Source: Rallus limicola (Eukaryota > Chordata > Aves > Gruiformes > Rallidae). From it: a DNA stretch of 64,000 nucleotides. The position numbers and the translations under genes were made by a program. Shown here piece after piece: positions 1-11,290 of the stretch. The stretch's first letter is position 1; every line of letters begins with the position of its first letter. The stretch spans positions 186,001 through 250,000 of the forward strand of contig JAKCOZ010000305.1 of NCBI GenBank assembly GCA_022605955.1. Direction: 5' to 3'. The notes beneath the pieces were generated by a model, which saw nothing but the letters and a program-made list of their open reading frames with translations, did no database searches and had not been told where the DNA came from.

Positions 1-98
1 AGGGAACATGCCTGGAACCTCCTACGGTGCTTTTCTCGGCCCTAGCAGACTGCAGTTCAAAACATGCTAAACGTCCAGCAATAACTCCCAAAGTAAAG

Positions 99-123
99 AA
101 GCTAGGCCTGAAAGGCATAGCTT
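99..123. repeat. Near-palindrome inside every unit
   Basis: Arms aagctaggcct and aggcatagctt flank a 3-nt gaa centre; 10 of 11 positions pair, with one G/A mismatch. The same 25-bp element is present in nearly every unit and is exactly where the 47-bp junction insertions occur, so it is the likely fold-back point for them. Some units have a perfect version or a flipped centre (annotated separately). Confidence 0.9.
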
Positions 124-223
124 GTCTGAAACCTCCTAACAGGACACACGAGCAGACCCTGTCACTTTGGCTCTCAGCCTTTTCCTTTGCCTGGAAAGAG
201 GGAACATGCCTGGAACCTCCTAC
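106..223 (+). repeat. Degenerate internal duplication within the unit
   Basis: The 35-bp stretch 106-140 (gcctgaaagg...ctgaaacctcctaac) resembles the 35-bp stretch 189-223 (gcctggaaag...ctggaacctcctac). The two starts are 83 bp apart and the two ends 83-84 bp apart. The best-matching parts are the first 9-10 bases and the last 12-13. This suggests the 198-bp unit arose from a smaller repeated element. The similarity is by eye and has not been scored. Confidence 0.6.
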
Positions 224-914
224 GGTGCTTTTCTCGGCCCTAGCAGACTGCAGTTCAAAACATGCTAAACGTCCAGCAATAACTCCCAAAGTAAAGAAGC
301 TAGGCCTGAAAGGCATAGCTTGTCTGAAACCTCCTAACAGGACACACGAGCAGACCCTGTCACTTTGGCTCTCAGCCTTTTCCTTTGCCTGGAAAGAGGG
401 AACATGCCTGGAACCTCCTACGGTGCTTTTCTCGGCCCTAGCAGACTGCAGTTCAAAACATGCTAAACGTCCAGCAATAACTCCCAAAGTAAAGAAGCTA
501 GGCCTGAAAGGCATAGCTTGTCTGAAACCTCCTAACAGGACACACGAGCAGCCCCTGTCACTTTGGCTCTCAGCCTTTTCCTTTGCCTGGAAAGAGGGAA
601 CATGCCTGGAACCTCCTACGGTGCTTTTCTCGGCCCTAGCAGACTGCAGTTCAAAACATGCTAAACGTCCAGCAATAACTCCCAAAGTAAAGAAGCTAGG
701 CCTGAAAGGCATAGCTTGTCTGAAACCTCCTAACATGACACACGAGCAGCCCCTGTCACTTTGGTTCTCAGCCTTTTCCTTTGCCTGGAAAGAGGGAACA
801 TGCCTGGAACCTCCTACGGTGCTTTTCTCGGCCCTAGCAGACTGCAGTTCAAAACATGCTAAACGTCCAGCAATAACTTCCAAAGTAAAGAAGCTAGGCA
901 TGAAAGGCATAGCT

Positions 915-985
915 TGTCCTGTTAGGAGGTTTCAGACAAGCTAGGCCTGAAAGGCATAGCTTGTCTGAAACCTCCTAACAGGACA
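915..985. repeat. Junction hairpin 1 (standard form)
   Basis: Type example. Unit sequence runs through gcatgaaaggcatagcttgt, then switches to a 22-bp reverse-complement piece (cctgttaggaggtttcagac, then aa), then resumes at gctaggcctgaaaggc and reads on normally. The result is a net 47-bp insertion. The left arm 915-943 is the exact reverse complement of the right arm 957-985 (29 nt each). The 13-bp centre is ggcctgaaaggca, which itself can form four more pairs (gcct/aggc) around gaa after one G-A mismatch. The insertion is flanked by 25-bp near-direct repeats differing at one base (catg left, cctg right), so it could be gained or lost by slippage. A tgtc microhomology sits at the left switch point. 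The unit to the left carries aataacttcc. It ends a partial block of at least four units. Confidence 0.93.
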
Positions 986-1753
986 CACGAGCAGACCCTG
1001 TCACTTTGGCTCTCAGCCTTTTCCTTTGCCTTGAAAGAGGGAACATGCCTGGAACCTCCTACGGTGCTTTTCTCGGCCCTAGCAGACTGCAGTTCAAAAC
1101 ATGCTAAACGTCCAGCAATAACTCCCAAAGTAAAGAAGCTAGGCCTGAAAGGCATAGCTTGTCTGAAACCTCCTAACAGGACACACGAGCAGACCCTGTC
1201 ACTTTGGCTCTCAGCCTTTTCCTTTGCCTGGAAAGAGGGAACATGCCTGGAACCTCCTACGGTGCTTTTCTCGGCCCTAGCAGACTGCAGTTCAAAACAT
1301 GCTAAACGTCCAGCAATAACTCCCAAAGTAAAGAAGCTAGGCCTGAAAGGCATAGCTTGTCTGAAACCTCCTAACAGGACACACGAGCAGCCCCTGTCAC
1401 TTTGGCTCTCAGCCTTTTCCTTTGCCTGGAAAGAGGGAACATGCCTGGAACCTCCTGCGGTGCTTTTCTCAGCCCTAGCAGACTGCAGTTCAAAACATGC
1501 TAAACGTCCAGCAATAACTCCCAAAGTAAAGAAGCTAGGCCTGAAAGGCATAGCTTGTCTGAAACCTCCTAACATGACACACGAGCAGCCCCTGTCACTT
1601 TGGTTCTCAGCCTTTTCCTTTGCCTGGAAAGAGGGAACATGCCTGGAACCTCCTACGGTGCTTTTCTCGGCCCTATCAGACTGCAGTTCAAAACATGCTA
1701 AACGTCCAGCAATAACTCCCAAAGTAAAGAAGCTAGGCATGAAAGGCATAGCT

Positions 1754-1824
1754 TGTCCTGTTAGGAGGTTTCAGACAAGCTAGGCCTGAAAGGCATAGCT
1801 TGTCTGAAACCTCCTAACAGGACA
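1754..1824. repeat. Junction hairpin 2
   Basis: Standard arms and centre. Ends a 4-unit block of 839 bp whose last units carry the cctgcggtg and ctatcag variants. Confidence 0.92.
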
Positions 1825-2790
1825 CACGAGCAGACCCTGTCACTTTGGCTCTCAGCCTTTTCCTTTGCCTGGAAAGAGGGAACATGCCTGGAACCTCCTA
1901 CGGTGCTTTTCTCTGCCCTAGCAGACTGCAATTCAAAACATGCTAAACGTCCAGCAATAACTCCCAAAGTAAAGAAGCTAGGCCTGAAAGGCATAGCTTG
2001 TCTGAAACCTCCTAACATGACACACGAGCAGCCCCTGTCACTTTGGTTCTCAGCCTTTTCCTTTGCCTGGAAAGAGGGAACATGCCTGGAACCTCCTACG
2101 GTGCTTTTCTCGGCCCTAGCAGACTGCAGTTCAAAACATGCTAAACGTCCAGCAATAACTCCCAAAGTAAAGAAGCTAGGCCTGAAAGGCATAGCTTGTC
2201 TGAAACCTCCTAACATGACACACGAGCAGCCCCTGTCACTTTGGTTCTCAGCCTTTTCCTTTGCCTGGAAAGAGGGAACATGCCTGGAACCTCCTACGGT
2301 GCTTTTCTCGGCCCTAGCAGACTGCAGTTCAAAACATGCTAAACGTCCAGCAATAACTCCCAAAGTAAAGAAGCTAGGCCTGAAAGGCATAGCTTGTCTG
2401 AAACCTCCTAACAGGACACACGAGCAGCCCCTGTCACTTTGGCTCTCAGCCTTTTCCTTTGCCTGGAAAGAGGGAACATGCCTGGAACCTCCTGCGGTGC
2501 TTTTCTCAGCCCTAGCAGACTGCAGTTCAAAACATGCTAAACGTCCAGCAATAACTCCCAAAGTAAAGAAGCTAGGCCTGAAAGGCATAGCTTGTCTGAA
2601 ACCTCCTAACATGACACACGAGCAGCCCCTGTCACTTTGGTTCTCAGCCTTTTCCTTTGCCTGGAAAGAGGGAACATGCCTGGAACCTCCTACGGTGCTT
2701 TTCTCGGCCCTATCAGACTGCAGTTCAAAACATGCTAAACGTCCAGCAATAACTCCCAAAGTAAAGAAGCTAGGCATGAAAGGCATAGCT

Positions 2791-2861
2791 TGTCCTGTTA
2801 GGAGGTTTCAGACAAGCTAGGCCTGAAAGGCATAGCTTGTCTGAAACCTCCTAACAGGACA
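2791..2861. repeat. Junction hairpin 3
   Basis: Standard form. Ends a 5-unit block of 1,037 bp that starts with a ctctgccc/gcaattc unit and ends like the previous block. Confidence 0.92.
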
Positions 2862-4817
2862 CACGAGCAGACCCTGTCACTTTGGCTCTCAGCCTTTTCC
2901 TTTGCCTGGAAAGAGGGAACATGCCTGGAACCTCCTACGGTGCTTTTCTCTGCCCTAGCAGACTGCAATTCAAAACATGCTAAACGTCCAGCAATAACTC
3001 CCAAAGTAAAGAAGCTAGGCCTGAAAGGCATAGCTTGTCTGAAACCTCCTAACATGACACACGAGCAGCCCCTGTCACTTTGGTTCTCAGCCTTTTCCTT
3101 TGCCTGGAAAGAGGGAACATGCCTGGAACCTCCTACGGTGCTTTTCTCGGCCCTAGCAGACTGCAGTTCAAAACATGCTAAACGTCCAGCAATAACTCCC
3201 AAAGTAAAGAAGCTAGGCCTGAAAGGCATAGCTTGTCTGAAACCTCCTAACATGACACACGAGCAGCCCCTGTCACTTTGGTTCTCAGCCTTTTCCTTTG
3301 CCTGGAAAGAGGGAACATGCCTGGAACCTCCTACGGTGCTTTTCTCGGCCCTAGCAGACTGCAGTTCAAAACATGCTAAACGTCCAGCAATAACTCCCAA
3401 AGTAAAGAAGCTAGGCCTGAAAGGCATAGCTTGTCTGAAACCTCCTAACATGACACACGAGCAGCCCCTGTCACTTTGGTTCTCAGCCTTTTCCTTTGCC
3501 TGGAAAGAGGGAACATGCCTGGAACCTCCTACGGTGCTTTTCTCGGCCCTAGCAGACTGCAGTTCAAAACATGCTAAACGTCCAGCAATAACTCCCAAAG
3601 TAAAGAAGCTAGGCCTGAAAGGCATAGCTTGTCTGAAACCTCCTAACAGGACACACGAGCAGACCCTGTCACTTTGGCTCTCAGCCTTTTCCTTTGCCTG
3701 GAAAGAGGGAACATGCCTGGAACCTCCTACGGTGCTTTTCTTGGCCCTAGCAGACTGCAGTTCAAAACATGCTAAACGTCCAGCAATAACTCCCAAAGTA
3801 AAGAAGCTAGGCCTGAAAGGCATAGCTTGTCTGAAACCTCCTAACAGGACACACGAGCAGCCCCTGTCACTTTGGCTCTCAGCCTTTTCCTTTGCCTGGA
3901 AAGAGGGAACATGCCTGGAACCTCCTACGGTGCTTTTCTCGGCCCTAGCAGACTGCAGTTCAAAACATGCTAAACGTCCAGCAATAACTCCCAAAGTAAA
4001 GAAGCTAGGCCTGAAAGGCATAGCTTGTCTGAAACCTCCTAACAGGACACACGAGCAGACCCTGTCACTTTGGCTCTCAGCCTTTTCCTTTGCCTGGAAA
4101 GAGGGAACATGCCTGGAACCTCCTACGGTGCTTTTCTCGGCCCTAGCAGACTGCAGTTCAAAACATGCTAAACGTCCAGCAATAACTCCCAAAGTAAAGA
4201 AGCTAGGCCTGAAAGGCATAGCTTGTCTGAAACCTCCTAACAGGACACACGAGCAGACCCTGTCACTTTGGCTCTCAGCCTTTTCCTTTGCCTGGAAAGA
4301 CGGAACATGCCTGGAACCTCCTACGGTGCTTTTCTCGGCCCTAGCAGACTGCAGTTCAAAACATGCTAAACGTCCAGCAATAACTCCCAAAGTAAAGAAG
4401 CTAGGCCTGAAAGGCATAGCTTGTCTGAAACCTCCTAACAGGACACACGAGCAGCCCCTGTCACTTTGGCTCTCAGCCTTTTCCTTTGCCTGGAAAGAGG
4501 GAACATGCCTGGAACCTCCTGCGGTGCTTTTCTCAGCCCTAGCAGACTGCAGTTCAAAACATGCTAAACGTCCAGCAATAACTCCCAAAGTAAAGAAGCT
4601 AGGCCTGAAAGGCATAGCTTGTCTGAAACCTCCTAACATGACACACGAGCAGCCCCTGTCACTTTGGTTCTCAGCCTTTTCCTTTGCCTGGAAAGAGGGA
4701 ACATGCCTGGAACCTCCTACGGTGCTTTTCTCGGCCCTATCAGACTGCAGTTCAAAACATGCTAAACGTCCAGCAATAACTCCCAAAGTAAAGAAGCTAG
4801 GCATGAAAGGCATAGCT

Positions 4818-4888
4818 TGTCCTGTTAGGAGGTTTCAGACAAGCTAGGCCTGAAAGGCATAGCTTGTCTGAAACCTCCTAACAGGACA
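4818..4888. repeat. Junction hairpin 4
   Basis: Standard form. Ends a 10-unit block of 2,027 bp. First and last units match the previous block, so the extra five units lie inside it. Confidence 0.92.
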
Positions 4889-5656
4889 CACGAGCAGACC
4901 CTGTCACTTTGGCTCTCAGCCTTTTCCTTTGCCTGGAAAGAGGGAACATGCCTGGAACCTCCTACGGTGCTTTTCTCTGCCCTAGCAGACTGTAATTCAA
5001 AACATGCTAAACGTCCAGCAATAACTCCCAAAGTAAAGAAGCTAGGCCTGAAAGGCATAGCTTGTCTGAAACCTCCTAACATGACACACGAGCAGCCCCT
5101 GTCACTTTGGTTCTCAGCCTTTTCCTTTGCCTGGAAAGAGGGAACATGCCTGGAACCTCCTACGGTGCTTTTCTCGGCCCTAGCAGACTGCAGTTCAAAA
5201 CATGCTAAACGTCCAGCAATAACTCCCAAAGTAAAGAAGCTAGGCCTGAAAGGCATAGCTTGTCTGAAACCTCCTAACATGACACACGAGCAGCCCCTGT
5301 CACTTTGGCTCTCAGCCTTTTCCTTTGCCTTGAAAGAGGGAACATGCCTGGAACCTCCTACGGTGCTTTTCTCGGCCCTAGCAGACTGCAGTTCAAAACA
5401 TGCTAAACGTCCAGCAATAACTCCCAAAGTAAAGAAGCTAGGCCTGAAAGGCATAGCTTGTCTGAAACCTCCTAACAGGACACACGAGCAGCCCCTGTCA
5501 CTTTGGCTCTCAGCCTTTTCCTTTGCCTGGAAAGAGGGAACATGCCTGGAACCTCCTACGGTGCTTTTCTCGGCCCTATCAGACTGCAGTTCAAAACATG
5601 CTAAACGTCCAGCAATAACTCCCAAAGTAAAGAAGCTAGGCATGAAAGGCATAGCT

Positions 5657-5727
5657 TGTCCTGTTAGGAGGTTTCAGACAAGCTAGGCCTGAAAGGCATA
5701 GCTTGTCTGAAACCTCCTAACAGGACA
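5657..5727. repeat. Junction hairpin 5
   Basis: Standard form. Ends a 4-unit block of 839 bp. Confidence 0.92.
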
Positions 5728-6669
5728 CACGAGCAGACCCTGTCACTTTGGCTCTCAGCCTTTTCCTTTGCCTGGAAAGAGGGAACATGCCTGGAACCTC
5801 CTACGGTGCTTTTCTCGGCCCTAGCAGACTGCAATTCAAAACATGCTAAACGTCCAGCAATAACTCCCAAAGTAAAGAAGCTAGGCCTGAAAGGCATAGC
5901 TTGTCTGAAACCTCCTAACATGACACACGAGCAGCCCCTGTCACTTTGGTTCTCAGCCTTTTCCTTTGCCTGGAAAGAGGGAACATGCCTGGAACCTCCT
6001 ACGGTGCTTTTCTCGGCCCTAGCAGACTGCAGTTCAAAACATGCTAAACGTCCAGCAATAACTCCCAAAGTAAAGAAGCTAGGCCTGAAAGGCATAGCTT
6101 GTCTGAAACCTCCTAACAGGACACACGAGCAGACCCTGTCACTTTGGCTCTCAGCCTTTTCCTTTGCCTGGAAAGAGGGAACATGCCTGGAACCTCCTAC
6201 GGTGCTTTTCTTGGCCCTAGCAGACTGCAGTTCAAAACATGCTAAACGTCCAGCAATAACTCCCAAAGTAAAGAAGCTAGGCCTGAAAGGCATAGCTTGT
6301 CTGAAACCTCCTAACAGGACACACGAGCAGACCCTGTCACTTTGGCTCTCAGCCTTTTCCTTTGCCTGGAAAGAGGGAACATGCCTGGAACCTCCTACGG
6401 TGCTTTTCTCGGCCCTAGCAGACTGCAGTTCAAAACATGCTAAACGTCCAGCAATAACTCCCAAAGTAAAGAAGCTAGGCCTGAAAGGCATAGCTTGTCT
6501 GAAAGCTCCTAACAGGACACACGAGCAGCCCCTGTCACTTTGGCTCTCAGCCTTTTCCTTTGCCTGGAAAGAGGGAACATGCCTGGAACCTCCTACGGTG
6601 CTTTTCTCGGCCCTATCAGACTGCAGTTCAAAACATGCTAAACGTCCAGCAATAACTCCCAAAGTAAAG

Positions 6670-6694
6670 AAGCTAGGCCTGAAAGGCCTAGCTT
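6670..6694. repeat. Perfect internal palindrome in a normal-length unit
   Basis: Arms aagctaggcct and aggcctagctt pair at all 11 positions around gaa, because the usual ggcatag reads ggcctag here. Unit length is unchanged. Confidence 0.85.
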
Positions 6695-7485
6695 GTCTGA
6701 AACCTCCTAACAGGACACACGAGCAGACCCTGTCACTTTGGCTCTCAGCCTTTTCCTTTGCCTGGAAAGAGGGAACATGCCTGGAACCTCCTACGGTGCT
6801 TTTCTCGGCCCTAGCAGACTGCAGTTCAAAACATGCTAAACGTCCAGCAATAACTCCCAAAGTAAAGAAGCTAGGCCTGAAAGGCATAGCTTGTCTGAAA
6901 CCTCCTAACAGGACACACGAGCAGACCCTGTCACTTTGGCTCTCAGCCTTTTCCTTTGCCTGGAAAGAGGGAACATGCCTGGAACCTCCTACGGTGCTTT
7001 TCTCGGCCCTAGCAGACTGCAGTTCAAAACATGCTAAACGTCCAGCAATAACTCCCAAAGTAAAGAAGCTAGGCCTGAAAGGCATAGCTTGTCTGAAACC
7101 TCCTAACATGACACACGAGCAGCCCCTGTCACTTTGGCTCTCAGCCTTTTCCTTTGCCTGGAAAGAGGGAACATGCCTGGAACCTCCTACGGTGCTTTTC
7201 TCGGCCCTAGCAGACTGCAGTTCAAAACATGCTAAACGTCCAGCAATAACTCCCAAAGTAAAGAAGCTAGGCCTGAAAGGCATAGCTTGTCTGAAACCTC
7301 CTAACAGGACACACGAGCAGCCCCTGTCACTTTGGCTCTCAGCCTTTTCCTTTGCCTGGAAAGAGGGAACATGCCTGGAACCTCCTACGGTGCTTTTCTC
7401 GGCCCTATCAGACTGCAGTTCAAAACATGCTAAACGTCCAGCAATAACTCCCAAAGTAAAGAAGCTAGGCATGAAAGGCATAGCT

Positions 7486-7556
7486 TGTCCTGTTAGGAGG
7501 TTTCAGACAAGCTAGGCCTGAAAGGCATAGCTTGTCTGAAACCTCCTAACAGGACA
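7486..7556. repeat. Junction hairpin 6
   Basis: Standard form. Ends a 9-unit block of 1,829 bp. Confidence 0.92.
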
Positions 7557-9710
7557 CACGAGCAGACCCTGTCACTTTGGCTCTCAGCCTTTTCCTTTGC
7601 CTGGAAAGAGGGAACATGCCTGGAACCTCCTACGGTGCTTTTCTCGGCCCTAGCAGACTGCAATTCAAAACATGCTAAACGTCCAGCAATAACTCCCAAA
7701 GTAAAGAAGCTAGGCCTGAAAGGCATAGCTTGTCTGAAACCTCCTAACATGACACACGAGCAGCCCCTGTCACTTTGGTTCTCAGCCTTTTCCTTTGCCT
7801 GGAAAGAGGGAACATGCCTGGAACCTCCTACGGTGCTTTTCTCGGCCCTAGCAGACTGCAGTTCAAAACATGCTAAACGTCCAGCAATAACTCCCAAAGT
7901 AAAGAAGCTAGGCCTGAAAGGCATAGCTTGTCTGAAACCTCCTAACAGGACACACGAGCAGACCCTGTCACTTTGGCTCTCAGCCTTTTCCTTTGCCTGG
8001 AAAGAGGGAACATGCCTGGAACCTCCTACGGTGCTTTTCTTGGCCCTAGCAGACTGCAGTTCAAAACATGCTAAACGTCCAGCAATAACTCCCAAAGTAA
8101 AGAAGCTAGGCCTGAAAGGCATAGCTTGTCTGAAACCTCCTAACAGGACACACGAGCAGACCCTGTCACTTTGGCTCTCAGCCTTTTCCTTTGCCTGGAA
8201 AGAGGGAACATGCCTGGAACCTCCTACGGTGCTTTTCTCGGCCCTAGCAGACTGCAGTTCAAAACATGCTAAACGTCCAGCAATAACTCCCAAAGTAAAG
8301 AAGCTAGGCCTGAAAGGCATAGCTTGTCTGAAAGCTCCTAACAGGACACACGAGCAGCCCCTGTCACTTTGGCTCTCAGCCTTTTCCTTTGCCTGGAAAG
8401 AGGGAACATGCCTGGAACCTCCTACGGTGCTTTTCTCGGCCCTATCAGACTGCAGTTCAAAACATGCTAAACGTCCAGCAATAACTCCCAAAGTAAAGAA
8501 GCTAGGCCTGAAAGGCATAGCTTGTCTGAAACCTCCTAACAGGACACACGAGCAGACCCTGTCACTTTGGCTCTCAGCCTTTTCCTTTGCCTGGAAAGAG
8601 GGAACATGCCTGGAACCTCCTACGGTGCTTTTCTCGGCCCTAGCAGACTGCAGTTCAAAACATGCTAAACGTCCAGCAATAACTCCCAAAGTAAAGAAGC
8701 TAGGCCTGCAAGGCATAGCTTGTCTGAAACCTCCTAACAGGACACACGAGCAGACCCTGTCACTTTGGCTCTCAGCCTTTTCCTTTGCCTGGAAAGAGGG
8801 AACATGCCTGGAACCTCCTACGGTGCTTTTCTCGGCCCTAGCAGACTGCAGTTCAAAACATGCTAAACGTCCAGCAATAACTCCCAAAGTAAAGAAGCTA
8901 GGCCTGAAAGGCATAGCTTGTCTGAAACCTCCTAACAGGACACACGAGCAGCCCCTGTCACTTTGGCTCTCAGCCTTTTCCTTTGCCTGGAAAGAGGGAA
9001 CATGCCTGGATCCTCCTACGGTGCTTTTCTCAGCCCTAGCAGACTGCAGTTCAAAACATGCTAAACGTCCAGCAATAACTCCCAAAGTAAAGAAGCTAGG
9101 CCTGAAAGGCATAGCTTGTCTGAAACCTCCTAACATGACACACGAGCAGCCCCTGTCACTTTGGTTCTCAGCCTTTTCCTTTGCCTGGAAAGAGGGAACA
9201 TGCCTGGAACCTCCTACGGTGCTTTTCTCGGCCCTAGCAGACTGCAGTTCAAAACATGCTAAACGTCCAGCAATAACTCCCAAAGTAAAGAAGCTAGGCC
9301 TGAAAGGCATAGCTTGTCTGAAACCTCCTAACAGGACACACGAGCAGACCCTGTCACTTTGGCTCTCAGCCTTTTCCTTTGCCTGGAAAGAGGGAACATG
9401 CCTGGAACCTCCTACGGTGCTTTTCTCGGCCCTAGCAGACTGCAGTTCAAAACATGCTAAACGTCCAGCAATAACTCCCAAAGTAAAGAAGCTAGGCCTG
9501 AAAGGCATAGCTTGTCTGAAACCTCCTAACAGGACACACGAGCAGACCCTGTCACTTTGGCTCTCAGCCTTTTCCTTTGCCTGGAAAGAGGGAACATGCC
9601 TGGAACCTCCTACGGTGCATTTCTCGGCCCTAGCAGACTGCAGTTCAAAACATGCTAAACGTCCAGCAATAACTCCCAAAGTAAAGAAGCTAGGCATGAA
9701 AGGCATAGCT

Positions 9711-9810
9711 TGTCCTGTTAGGAGGTTTCAGACAAGCTAGGCCTGAAAGGCCTAGCTTCTTTACTGAGAGCCTGAAAGGCATAGCTTGTCTGAAACCTCC
9801 TAACAGGACA
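9711..9810. repeat. Junction hairpin 7, complex rearranged form (+29 bp)
   Basis: Left arm is standard (9711-9739), but the centre is enlarged by 29 bp. aagctaggcct/gaa/aggcctagctt at 9734-9758 is a perfect palindrome. The segment 9748-9765 (aggcctagcttctttact) is a reverse-complement copy of unit sequence, and 9764-9772 (ctgagagcc) is a reverse-complement copy of ggctctcag from a part of the unit some 80 bp away. Normal sequence resumes through a shared gcc at gcctgaaaggc, and the right arm is 9782-9810. This looks like several template switches with short microhomologies. Ends an 11-unit block of 2,225 bp; the block to its right is 4 units plus these 29 bp. Confidence 0.9.
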
Positions 9811-10578
9811 CACGAGCAGACCCTGTCACTTTGGCTCTCAGCCTTTTCCTTTGCCTGGAAAGAGGGAACATGCCTGGAACCTCCTACGGTGCTTTTCTCG
9901 GCCCTATCAGACTGCAGTTCAAAACATGCTAAACGTCCAGCAATAACTCCCAAAGTAAAGAAGCTAGGACTGAAAGGCATAGCTTGTCTGAAACCTCCTA
10001 ACAGGACACACGAGCAGCCCCTGTCACTTTGGCTCTCAGCCTTTTCCTTTGCCTGGAAAGAGGGAACATGCCTGGAACCTCCTACGGTGCTTTTCTCGGC
10101 CCTAGCAGACTGCAGTTCAAAACATGCTAAACGTCCAGCAATAACTCCCAAAGTAAAGAAGCTAGGCCTGAAAGGCATAGCTTGTATGAAACCTCCTAAC
10201 AGGACACACGAGCAGCCCCTGTCACTTTGGCTCTCAGCCTTTTCCTTTGCCTGGAAAGAGGGAACATGCCTGGAACCTCCTACGGTGCTTTTCTCAGCCC
10301 TAGCAGACTGCAGTTCAAAACATGCTAAACGTCCAGCAATAACTCCCAAAGTAAAGAAGCTAGGCCTGAAAGGCATAGCTTGTCTGAAACCTCCTAACAT
10401 GACACACGAGCAGCCCCTGTCACTTTGGTTCTCAGCCTTTTCCTTTGCCTGGAAAGAGGGAACATGCCTGGAACCTCCTACGGTGCTTTTCTCGGCCCTA
10501 GCAGACTGCAGTTCAAAACATGCTAAACGTCCAGCAATAACTCCCAAAGTAAAGAAGCTAGGCCTGAAAGGCATAGCT

Positions 10579-10649
10579 TGTCCTGTTAGGAGGTTTCAGA
10601 CAAGCTAGGCCTGAAAGGCATAGCTTGTCTGAAACCTCCTAACAGGACA
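10579..10649. repeat. Junction hairpin 8
   Basis: Arms standard. The unit on its left reads ggcctgaaagg instead of the usual junction marker ggcatgaaagg. Ends the 4-unit block that starts at the rearranged junction 7. Confidence 0.92.
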
Positions 10650-11219
10650 CACGAGCAGACCCTGTCACTTTGGCTCACAGCCTTTTCCTTTGCCTGGAAA
10701 GAGGGAACATGCCTGGAACCTCCTACGGTGCTTTTCTCGGCCCTAGCAGACTGCAGTTCAAAACATGCTAAACGTCCAGCAATAACTCCCAAAGTAAAGA
10801 AGCTAGGCCTGAAAGGCATAGCTTGTCTGAAACCTCCTAACAGGACACACGAGCAGCCCCTGTCACTTTGGCTCTCAGCCTTTTCCTTTGCCTGGAAAGA
10901 GGGAACATGCCTGGAACCTCCTACGGTGCTTTTCTCAGCCCTAGCAGACTGCAGTTCAAAACATGCTAAACGTCCAGCAATAAATCCCAAAGTAAAGAAG
11001 CTAGGCCTGAAAGGCATAGCTTGTCTGAAACCTCCTAACATGACACACGAGCAGCCCCTGTCACTTTGGTTCTCAGCCTTTTCCTTTGCCTGGAAAGAGG
11101 GAACATGCCTGGAACCTCCTACGGTGCTTTTCTCGGCCCTAGCAGACTGCAGTTCAAAACATGCTAAACGTCCAGCAATAACTCCCAAAGTAAAGAAGCT
11201 AGGCATGAAAGGCATAGCT

Positions 11220-11290
11220 TGTCCTGTTAGGAGGTTTCAGACAAGCTAGGCCTGAAAGGCATAGCTTGTCTGAAACCTCCTAACAGGACA
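11220..11290. repeat. Junction hairpin 9
   Basis: Standard form. Ends a 3-unit block of 641 bp. Confidence 0.92.

Larger units (their letters stand above)
27..224 (+). repeat. Representative 198-bp satellite unit
   Basis: First complete unit, phased arbitrarily to begin at gtgcttttctcgg. Composition is A55 C57 G42 T44. It has four CpGs (in tacggtg, ctcggccc, aaacgtcc, cacgagc) against about 12 expected, an observed/expected near 0.33. PstI (ctgcag) and StuI (aggcct) sites occur once per typical unit, so both enzymes should give a 198-bp ladder. Common alternative states are acc/ccc with ggc/ggt in the gagcag..ttctcag stretch, cagg/catg before acacgag, ctcggccc/ctcagccc/cttggccc/ctctgccc, gcagttc/gcaattc/gccgttc/gcagctc, ctagcag/ctatcag, and gaaacctcc/gaaagctcc. 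No CENP-B-box-like arrangement (ttcg....a..cggg) is present on either strand. Confidence 0.95.
5687..9344. repeat. Higher-order pair offset by 1,829 bp
   Basis: The 9-unit block 5687-7515 and the start of the 11-unit block after it share their first units in order. The rare T at 6212 (cttggccc) recurs at 8041, and the rare gaaagctcc at 6505 recurs at 8334, both offset by 1,829 bp, the exact length of the first block. The copies then diverge. Confidence 0.8.

Noticed and set aside
60..90. tRNA-derived internal promoter (B-box-like gcagttcaaaacatgc)
   Set aside because: Only a weak match to the ggttcga core, with no matching A box at suitable spacing.
27..224. Alpha-satellite-like unit with a CENP-B box
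   Set aside because: Unit length is 198 bp, the sequence does not resemble alpha satellite as I know it, and no ttcg....a..cggg arrangement is found on either strand.
915..985. 71-bp hairpins as inserted foldback transposons (MITE-like)
   Set aside because: Both arms and the centre are the satellite's own sequence, and no foreign core or target-site duplication is visible; the flanking 25-bp near-repeat is also satellite.
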